Assembly (NCBI RefSeq): GCF_002234675.1
Contig: NC_019872.2
Coordinates: 10,847,950-10,911,949, forward strand
DNA from: Oryzias latipes
Taxonomy: Eukaryota; Chordata; Actinopteri; Beloniformes; Adrianichthyidae
Direction: 5' to 3'
Length of the DNA stretch: 64,000 nt
Shown here: positions 55,824 through 64,000 of the stretch, one piece after another
How positions within the stretch are numbered: the first letter of the stretch is position 1
Layout of the letters: the number at the start of each line of letters is the position of its first letter
Program-made: the position numbers and the translations under genes
Notes under the pieces: model-generated
Told to the model about the DNA's origin: nothing
Seen by the model: the letters and a program-made list of their open reading frames with translations, nothing else
Databases searched by the model: none

Positions 55824-58800
55824 TTAACAGGAGCTGCCGTTCAGGTAAGAGTTCATCCAAATCTCTTGAATTATCATCTCTCGGCGCTCAATCCTCTCAG
55901 CCATTTCAGCTGCTTCGCTCACATAAGTCACGTCTTCCCAACCGTATATGGCCGTCCTTTCTGCGGCGGAAAGTAAAGAACCCTCGGTGACCGTGTCATC
56001 TTCTTTTTCAGCTCCATCATCTTCCTCATGGTCCTCACAGGAGACAGCCTGGCTTCCAGGCTTGTTTGTCGTGACTGGGTGACCTCTGAGCTGTCGCCCT
56101 CTGCAGGTCACACGCACCGACAGAACCAGCAGCGTGAAGAGAAGGCCGATGCACACACTGGAGGTGAAGAGCAGAGCTGCCATTTCTGGGTGCTCTGTGC
56201 AGCAAAGGAGGACGCCAAAAGGGTCACATTTTCCACATGTGTGGGAGGATGCAAACTTCCCTCTGAATGGCTTTACCTCTGATGTAGGTGTAAGTTAGGA
56301 GGGAGTTGCTCATCATTGCTCCTCCAGGATCCTCCAGATCTGCAGAAGAAACAGGACCTTACAGGTTTGCTGTAAAACATTCCTGATCCAGACAGAATAG
56401 CAGAATTACCTTTTGTTGTTGTAGGAAAGGTGGTGGAACTTAAAAAGCTTGGATCTGCCTCCTTTAATAAAGTCTGTGGAACTGCTGGAAGGAGAAACAG
56501 TAGGTTTTTATGGTTCCACATTTGCCTCCCACGCCCAAAATGGGCCTACAATGGAATCTCAAATCAGGAATACTCATTCTGGGATATTAATAACCTGCCC
56601 TGAGAAGTTAGTGCATTGTTTTGCTTTAAATAGAGCTCTAACTGCCAGAGTGAGCAGCACATTCAGTGCTTTCACTCCGGGTTTCTGTAGAAGTCAGAGC
56701 TTACAGCCTATCATTTCCTGCTGCTGTGTTTTTGGGTGTGAAGGAACAAGAGCAGCTGGGACCGGCAGATAAGACTTCATGTTGGAAGGAACAACTGTGG
56801 CATAATGAAAAAAAGGCCAAAACAAAAAGCCTGGATGACGTAAGCCAATCATAACATTGTGGGAGTCTGCTCTTATTTTGAAGTCCTTCTCGAAAGTATC
56901 GCCCTGTGATAACAATTTAAGAATGAGGAAGCAGAGTAGGGTCCCACCACAAGAATAGAGCACAGTAAGGTACTTCCTGGTTCCTGGAAAGCAAGGATCC
57001 CTGAAGGTCTGGTTGCCGACGGTAACGGCGCACTTTTGTTTGCCATAGCAGGACTTTGACACCTTGTGCAGGGCCTCATGGTTCAAGCACTCTGTCAAGG
57101 AGAGCAAATACAAAAGGAAACTGCATCAGTGTGTGATTCCTTCATTCACTGTGGCTTTGATGCTGCTTAAAAAAAAAGTTGATCCCCTTTTTTCCCTAAC
57201 CTTTTATTTTTTAACCCAACAATGTTAAATAATGTGTGCATGTAGTTCAAATAGGATCTCAATGGTATAATTTGTCTAAGGCATAAATTACCTAGGGTTT
57301 GGCTTGACAATAATACAATATTTCCTCCTCTTCTTATACTTTTAGCTGAAAAAGCACAGATGTACTCAGTAATTTGAAAGGAATGCATCAGCAATTGATG
57401 ATACTGTTGTTCCAGTGCATTAAAAAAGCAAGAAAACTGCTATTTTGGCATATATTTTCCACATTCTCTGCAAAAAATGATGAATATTTTCATTCACTCC
57501 AAGTGCAGGAGGGTATTTGTGTTAGCAGCATTCCTTACAGACGGTGCTGTCAGTGCTTATCTTTCTTTGGAGCGGTTTAACCCGATTCCACATGAGACTT
57601 CTCGGTGACTCACCAAATGGCGGTGGTCTTGAGAGGTGAGAGGGGCAGGTGTCCGTCTGACCCAGACGTCTGCCGTAGACAGCTGCGTAGATGTTCAGCA
57701 CCCTGGGAGGCTTGCAGTGCAGGAGCATGGTCTCTCCCTCACATACCAACAGTCTTTTGTGTTCAGCTAAGTGAAAAGAAAAATTGCTAAATTAAAGAGC
57801 CAGTTGTCAAGATTTTTTTGTAGAAGTTTTTTTGCTTAATCTCTGGAGAATCAGTTGGAGAAATTGATGGTAAAACTGGCACAGCAGTCACATCAATCTT
57901 TATAGCACCTTTTATACCAAGACACAAAGTGTTGTGCACTTAGATAAATAATGCAAAACAAGTTAATTTATTTAAAATCCCACTTTTATAAGCACTCCCA
58001 TTGGCCTCTAATTATGATTATGCATTTATTTCCCAAATCTGCGTCAGTCTCTAGGACACAGTTTCTGCAAAGCATCAGTAGTACATCAGAAATTTCCCTC
58101 TTAGAAGTTGGCAGAGCTGTTAGTGAGGAGTAAGTCCATTTGTTTAAACGCTCTATTGCTAGCTTACAGCCTCTCACATCCCAAACCTGACATTATGAGT
58201 CACAAAAAACGGCAAACAATATGGGAGCTATCCAGCCGTGCAGTTTGAATCAGATGTCAGCTCTGACAAGGAAAACAAAGACGTACATGGATCTAGTCGT
58301 CTACAAGTGGATGCATCGGAATGGAGCAGGGAGCTTAGTATTTTGTATTTTCTACATCACACCTACAATCTTTTTCAAACTGCATTCACACTGCTCCTGA
58401 TTCACAACAATTTGAATAAAGAAATGCAATGTTAAGCTCACAATATGTGTGTCTGTGTGTGTGCGTGTTCTCCATAATCAGAAAACAACCACAAGAGTGG
58501 GTCTTTAAAAAGTGAGGTCTAAAGTACCAGGTTTACACTTGTATTCCACATGGAGGTATTTGGTGGTGCCTGGGCAGGGGTCCTTCCCAAACAGCAGATG
58601 ATTTACAGGCAGTTGACAGTCTCTGTGGCTCTGACACTCTGACAAGAGCTTCTGCACAACAAATACAGAGGGTAAAGTTAGTCAGTCAGTTAAAAAGTGC
58701 TTAAAAATTAACAATGCACCCCCTGTTATAATATATAAATCAAAAGCTCTGTGCTTTAAAGCCACTTGCTCCTGTATCCTTCTGTCTGTGAAAGTTTCAT

Positions 58801-59680
58801 AAGGTGACAAATGTTTTTCAAATGCACCTGTAGAGCAGTGAAAGCTGCACAGCTGTGGTTGTGGTGTCTGAGCGGAGGCTCTACTCTACACGGCCACACC
58901 TCACCGCTCCCATAGAAGGCTGACTGGATGGAGATGGTGGAATGGCGAGGGCAGTGGAGCCGCAGGGGCGTCCCATCACAGGCGTGGGCAGAGTGGCTGG
59001 TGAGGATCCTGGACAGGTAGTCTGTCACACACAGGGGTGGGTCTTATTCAGGAAAAGAAATACTTTCTTTTTTGTAAGTAGATGGGAGAATTGCTTCATT
59101 TAAAATTCACATGCAGGTTTAATATGATTCAAAGTTGATATTTGTTCATTTTGAACGATCCGATTCACTAACCAAAATTGATTTTATAGATTAAGCACTG
59201 ATTTATTCTATTAATTGCTAAACCAATAAAGATTGAGCGTACAAACATCCATAAATCTGAATGAGAACTTCAATCAGTCAAAGGAGGTCAGAGCATTTGA
59301 CCTTTTCAGAGCTTGAGAGGGGTCTCATGTTTCTCCAAAAGCTTTTAAAGAGCTCTCTAACTGAATCTTCTCTTCCTGGGTGGCAAATTACAGTAACTGG
59401 CTTTCACCCAATTTGATCACTCATTGCGGCAAAGTCAGTGAATGTGATTATGCTGTGATGAAAGAGCTCTGCATTGTGCCTGGAGGGGCTTTTCCTTTCA
59501 CTATCACTGTGATATAACCGAGTTGTGCAACAGTGGTGTCCTTTCAATCATCATCCCCTTACTTGAAAAGTCAGAGAGACCGGTGACGCGCCTGGTCCAT
59601 AGGAGTAAAGTGAGGCAGAGGAGGCTGCGGATCCAGTCCGGTCCGGGACAAGGACGCGTCCAGCTCATCATGACTCGCAT
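55824..59680 (-). CDS. eva1c: EVA-1 homologue C (SUEL-lectin membrane protein)
   Basis: Eight exons join in frame: 59680-59563, 59021-58828, 58651-58528, 57766-57614, 57091-56948, 56481-56410, 56339-56277 and 56194-55824 (1239 nt, 412 aa; human is about 441). A signal peptide covers about residues 1-34 (SLLCLTLLLW). Two galactose-binding-lectin (SUEL) domains follow: CDGTPLRLHCPRHSTISIQSAFYG to YKCKP, and CEGETMLLHC...LNIYAAVYGRR to KYLTVLYSCV. Then comes a linker, a membrane segment AALLFTSSVCIGLLFTLLVL (about 295-314) and a cytoplasmic tail with AERIERREMIIQEIWMNS, the family signature. EVA-1 proteins bind heparin and Slit and act as axon-guidance co-receptors (EVA-1/SAX-3 in the worm). I chose the ATG at 59680; the in-frame ATG at 59671 is also possible, while an upstream ATG is out of frame. 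It is convergent with cfap298, as in humans. Confidence 0.93.
57975..58520 (+). repeat. Dispersed repeat with coding-like remnant, copy 4
   Basis: In eva1c intron 3, antisense to the gene. It is the best-preserved copy. One frame runs from about 58202 through FESDVSSDKENKDVHGSSRL and ASEWSREL without a stop for over 60 codons. See 30615-31190. Confidence 0.6.
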
Positions 59681-60734
59681 CCCCCGTCCCTTCTGTCATA
59701 GTAAAAAGGCTCGATAAAATCAATCCACGTTGACACTATCCTTTATGGAGAAGGTGAAGCGCTTTCCACGGCGCTCCGATCATGTCACTCCACGAGAGCG
59801 TGGTTCTGCAGCAGCGGTGGACCACAGGGCAGGTCAGAAATAATAGCAGCTGCGCAACAAGTTGATCAGAAGCGTCAGGGAGCTGATCGGCCGCACGCGC
59901 GCTGATCCATCCACCGATCACCACCCCGCGGTGTCTGCGCGCTCAACAAAAAAAACATTTGTAGATTTGTGAATGGATCCATGTGCAAACTAAAAAGAGA
60001 CTCGCAGTGAGAGTGAGTGGGGATTTCAGAGTGGGCGTGGCACGAGAAACTATTCTAAAGGGAACAGGACGGATGCACTGATTGGTGTGTTTGTGTTTCC
60101 TCCTTTCTTTTCAGACTTACCCCCAAAAAGTCACGTTCCAAAAAAAATTCATTTTATTTTTCTGAGCTGAATTAGTCTCACAAAAATTAAATGTGTATTT
60201 TCTTTTTTTTTTATTTTATTTTGCTCACAGACACAGGGTCACAAAGATTTTGCTTGAACTTCTAAAATTGAATTTAACCTTTGCCTCACAACATTCTGTT
60301 TACATCCTTTGTCTTGGGGGTCAGAAATGACCCACCCGCACACGCAACACAATGCTGGGAAGCCTGGGAGTTGGTAGTTACACACACAAAAAATTACAAT
60401 ACTTTTTTTTTTAAATAAAGTAAAAATAAATATGTAAAGACACAAATATCAATCTGGGGAAGAAACAAGACACGATTATCAATTAAGGAAACAAATAAAT
60501 TACAACTAAAAAGGACCCCTGTAGTCAGGCTTTATTCACTTTAGAAACCTGGGGATCATTGGTGAAAGCAACCACCAATCTTAATTGCTCCCCCTCTTAA
60601 TGCTTACACTACAGACATAACATCAACATGAACAAATGCACTCACGTAGGAACCTGTAGTGGACACGTTTGGGCGATCAAATTCAGCCGAAGAATGGAGG
60701 AGTCTGCATCGCTGCAGTCCACCATTTTTAATTA
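59681..60734 (-). promoter_or_regulatory. Upstream side of eva1c; spacer
   Basis: The part next to the start (59681-60060) is GC-richer, with CG dinucleotides (CGGCCGCACGCGCGCTGATC), fitting a CpG-type promoter for eva1c. From 60060 to 60734 the sequence is AT-rich with no gene recognised. Confidence 0.45.
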
Positions 60735-61912
60735 AACCTTTGTAGTACACACACACACACATACACACACAGCGAGAAGGGGATGGTCACATGGTTCCCT
60801 GTCACCCATCCCCTAGACCGGGTCGGGTGGGCTGTGGGCTGCTCCTGGGGCATTGGTGGCGTCCTGGGGGTTCCTGTGTCCCTGATCTTGCAGATCTTTT
60901 TCCATGTGGTGAGGGAGTCAACAACATCTTAGCTGAGTGGACCATATCCACCGAGTAGCGAGGAGGGGCCCTTTTTTGGGCACACCAAGGCACCCCAGTT
61001 TTTCCATTGTTGCTCACAGCAACTGGTGGTCGCCAGTGTCCGCCTTCCTAGTCAGGCAGTCGGTTTCTGCCCCTTCCCTTGGTTTGTCCTCGGTGGGGCT
61101 GGTTGCCCGGGTGTAAAGTGAGAGCTGGCAATGGGTGGTCCCGGCCTGCTTCTGGGGGTGGGGGTTCAGGACTCCGGGGTGGTGGCAAGCCACTCACCTA
61201 TAGGTGCCACTCAGTTCATGTGGTTGGGGCACTGGATCTGGGAATCGAGTGCCTTGGGGTGGGTTGGCTTTGGGGGGGGGCTTTGCCTCTGCATGCTCGC
61301 TGTTCCTCCTACTCCTCCGTTGTCGGGGTCCGGTGCATGTGAGGCTTTGTCTGACAGGGGGGGCTCTTGGGTGCCTTGATTGGCTGGGCTGCTGCAGTGT
61401 CTGCCGCTGGCTCTGGGCTGTGGGGTGTCGGGCCTTCTGCCTTTGCTGGACCATTCAATCTGATCAAGCTACACTCTAAGAAGCATACATTCATTCAACC
61501 CACCTGCTTATTTACTTTTGCACAAATATGGGCACGGGTAATGTTTTCACACCCCTCTCAAAGAATATTGGTTATGTTAATCTTGCTTGTACTTGTCTGT
61601 GTGCATAACTTAATTTTAGTTGGTGCGCCCTGTGAGATAAGTTTCTCCAATCTTAACGCCTGACCTCCCATCTCTAACATCCCACTCTCTCCCTCTCTTT
61701 TCCTTTTCCGTCCGGTCCAACCAATAATCCAAACAAGCATAATTATCATAAATAAAGCTTAGCCTCAAACTCAAAAGGGGTTTATACAAATTAACACTTC
61801 ACTTAACTGAAGATCCAGAAATCCCAATTGTAACAGTAAAATATGTCCAACACAAGAGGTTTTCAGCCTGATTTGCTTGCTCAGCTGTTAGACACGACAA
61901 TTTAAAAAAAAT
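60735..61912 (+). mobile_element. Diverged L1 3' UTR relative
   Basis: It has the same order of parts as 2550-4015. A CA-rich strip is followed by a G-rich block (60820-61440) and CTCTCCCTCTCTTTTCC...GTCCAACC. Then come AATAAA near 61751, CTCAAAAGGGGTTTATA, and the end GTAAAATATGTCCAACACAAGAGG...CAGCTGTTAGACACGAC before an A-run. ORFs in the G-rich part are artefacts. Confidence 0.75.
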
Positions 61913-62029
61913 GGCCCACCCCAAATAAAGCAGCTCAGTTGAATTTTAAATCTAAAATCGATTGAGCATGATGAAACAACCTGTTACTTACTTATTAATT
62001 AACTCAAGCTATTTCATTTTTCATCATAT

Positions 62030-62350
62030 TATCCATACATTCATTGTCATGTCCCTTTTGGGGTCATGGGGTCACTGGAGCCTTTCACAGGGCTCTCAAT
62101 TACTTCTACACTCAGACCTAGGGACAATTTTGAGCAGGGATTGGCAGGTGTGTCCAGCCAACTAGAGCATGCCAGAGCAGAGCAGTGTATGTTGGAAAAC
62201 ATGCAGGAATGCGGGCACTCGAGGCCTGGAGTTGCCTATCCCTCACTTTAAAAAACAAATTAACACATGAAACATGTTTTTCTCAAGGAGAACACGCTAA
62301 CTCCACACGGAAAGGTCCCAGCTGGGATTCGAAGCAGGGCCTCCTCCCTG
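62030..62350 (+). mobile_element. Diverged LINE-tail repeat
   Basis: A relative of 54755-55045 with GTCCCTTTTGGGGTCATGGGG, CTGGAGCCT and CAGACCTAGGGACAATTTTGAG, then ACATGAAACATGTTTTT and GGAGAACACGCTAACTCCACAC. A foreign piece (about 62137-62250) interrupts it. Confidence 0.55.
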
Positions 62351-62766
62351 TAGGAGAGAGCACTAACAACTGTGCTGCCCTGCAGCCATTATCAGATTTT
62401 TTTTTTTTAAATAAAAAAGATGATCACCAGTGAGCATTGTTACACAAAACAAACCAACTGTCATAAGCTGTATTTTACACAATAGAGGTTATTATTGCTA
62501 TTATATCAATTTGAAGTAATTACTTCTGCATTAATTACATTGAAATGAAAAAAAAAAACGGTTAACAATCCTTGTTAACAGATTATTGTTTATTATTTTT
62601 TAGGAAGTGAATTATAAAAACCTTTTTTTCTCCAACACAACATAACTAACTGTTGCTTTACACCCTGTGTCTTGTGGTTCTTCTTTGAAGGGCAGTTCTG
62701 GCATCTTTTCCTTTTTGGCTGACCCAGCTCCAGCCTCCGGTGGATCAGGTATGTTGGTGGTATGTT

Positions 62767-62960
62767 TGGGCGGCAGTTTAGCTCAGGCGGTAGAGCAGGT
62801 CTCCAAACAACCGAAGGGTTGGTGGAACGATTCCCCGCTCTCCCCAGTCAGCTGTCGCCCCCCAAGCGCGGCTAGTCTGCAGCTCACCGCTCCTCCCCAG
62901 GGGATGGGTCAAAATGCAGAGAAGACTTTCCCCATTGTGGGATAAATAAAGTATAAAAAA
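62767..62960 (+). mobile_element. tRNA-derived SINE
   Basis: The head has a pol III A-box-like TTAGCTCAGGCGGTAGAG and a B-box-like GGTGGAACGATTCC about 35 bp on. The body ends with GCAGAGAAGACTTTCCCCATT and GTGGGATAAATAAAGTATAAA, a tail typical of fish SINEs. It is not a functional tRNA gene because the cloverleaf does not close. Confidence 0.75.
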
Positions 62961-64000
62961 AGTATAAAGGTATGAAAGTAAAGAGAGTTTGTCTGTGGCC
63001 TTTGAACTTGAATATTTGGTGATCAAATATAAGGCGTCAAAAATGACCTATAAGACAATCTTTGTGCCTTATGGTGTACACCTCAGAAGTAAACAAAGTA
63101 TCACTTTTCCTAATGACAGAGTCTTTTTAGAAAAAATCATAAAATCCTAAGTTTTAAAAGGAAATGTTAAGACAACACAAGGGTTAAAGAAAGAGAAGAT
63201 GAGGGTTAGCATCATGACTCAAAGGGACACAAATTTTCAGAAAGAATCACTGGAAATAAAAGATTTTGCTTTAATCTTTGAGTCAAGAAACACTGCATCT
63301 TTCCACCATGCTCTGCTGATGCCCATGAGAAGGAGGATTCGCTGATCTGAATTTAAACAGTACTTTATCAAGATATGGTCAATCAGAAACCACAAGAATT
63401 TGGAACAAAAGATGCAACGGAGCTGAGAAGCAATGTTCGCAAAGGCTTTGTTTAAGCATCAAAAAACATAATGCATTTAAAGGAAAATTTAGGGTTGATC
63501 ATGGTTTTTCAGGAAAAAAAATTTCAAGCTGATATTTTACAGCAAAAACTATTAGTATTAAAAAACAAAACAAAACAAGGAGCTGTGTTTATTGGTGGTT
63601 TTATGCATTGTAGTTTGTATTTAGGTATAAAAAGTACAAACCTACCCATTAAATGTCTGGATTTTTGAACAAATGCTTTTTTTTTTTAAACTATTGATAC
63701 CCGCCTCGCATGGTGGCTTTCAATGAAGTCGGGAGCCCCACAGGGAAAACTGCTGTCCAGGCCAGATCCGTCACCCGCTCCATGGAAACGGGCCGATATC
63801 CATGTAAGACTACAGAGCAGGCCAGACTGCTGAGGTCTTTATGCTTAGCTCCAGGGACAGAGAGGAGAAACTTTGGGTTGGTGTTTTGCATAGAGACGGG
63901 ACAAGTTGATTCTGTTCTCAGTGTGAATTAGCTTCAGGCATCCTGGGAGAGGATTTAGAACTCTTTTCACATGGCCCTGTCAAAAGCTAGAGAAAGTTTT
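62961..64000. other. Right-edge intergenic sequence, unassigned
   Basis: 62961-63690 is AT-rich with no feature recognised. 63690-63960 is GC-balanced and carries open frames on both strands (up to 73 codons). It could be an exon, a UTR or a repeat of something beyond the edge; I recognise no protein. Confidence 0.35.

Noticed and set aside
62778-62850. tRNA gene
   Set aside because: A and B boxes are present but the arms do not pair as a tRNA and the SINE body and tail follow.

Overview
The window is nuclear genomic DNA of a teleost fish, and the species cannot be named from the sequence. The evidence is four vertebrate gene families with GT-AG introns, several fish-type retroposons, and the gene order synj1 - cfap298 - eva1c. 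From memory that order matches human chromosome 21q22. I joined exons by eye. Every gene model below closes in frame from start to stop with consistent intron phases.

Layout. Positions 1-17,775 form an insertion-rich island without an intact host gene. It holds the 3' end of an L1-type LINE (1-4030) and an LTR with primer-binding-site-like sequence and leader on the minus strand (about 4031-6351). Next comes a broken duplicate of synj1 exons 8-10 (6352-8470), itself interrupted by a second, oppositely oriented LTR copy. Three terminal-inverted-repeat elements follow (8788-10063, 10509-15347, and 12429-14476 nested in the second). Each is flanked by a perfect 6-bp direct repeat. A 5'-truncated inverted L1 copy closes the island (15729-17775). 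Positions 17,776-21,179 are AT-rich and carry no recognised gene.

Host genes. slc46a3-like (21180-25222, minus, 5 coding exons, 477 aa) is a predicted lysosomal or membrane transporter of the major facilitator superfamily. It sits head to head with synj1 (26949-48911, plus). synj1 encodes the synaptic phosphoinositide phosphatase synaptojanin-1, with Sac1, 5-phosphatase, RRM-like and proline-rich regions. A short isoform (1327 aa, own last exon and polyA signal) and a long isoform (1711 aa) can both be read. The gene also has a 24-nt microexon and two possible 42-nt cassette exons. cfap298 follows in the same direction (51707-53957, 7 exons, 290 aa; cilia and dynein-arm assembly). eva1c lies tail to tail with it (55824-59680, minus, 8 exons, 412 aa; a membrane protein with two galactose-binding-lectin-like domains).

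Positions 59,700-64,000 contain the eva1c promoter side, another L1 3'-end relative, a LINE tail, a tRNA-derived SINE and an unassigned segment at the right edge. The genes are linked by synteny rather than by a shared pathway. The most unusual content is the family of 6-bp-duplicating inverted-repeat elements and the LTR-bounded synj1 pseudo-copy.
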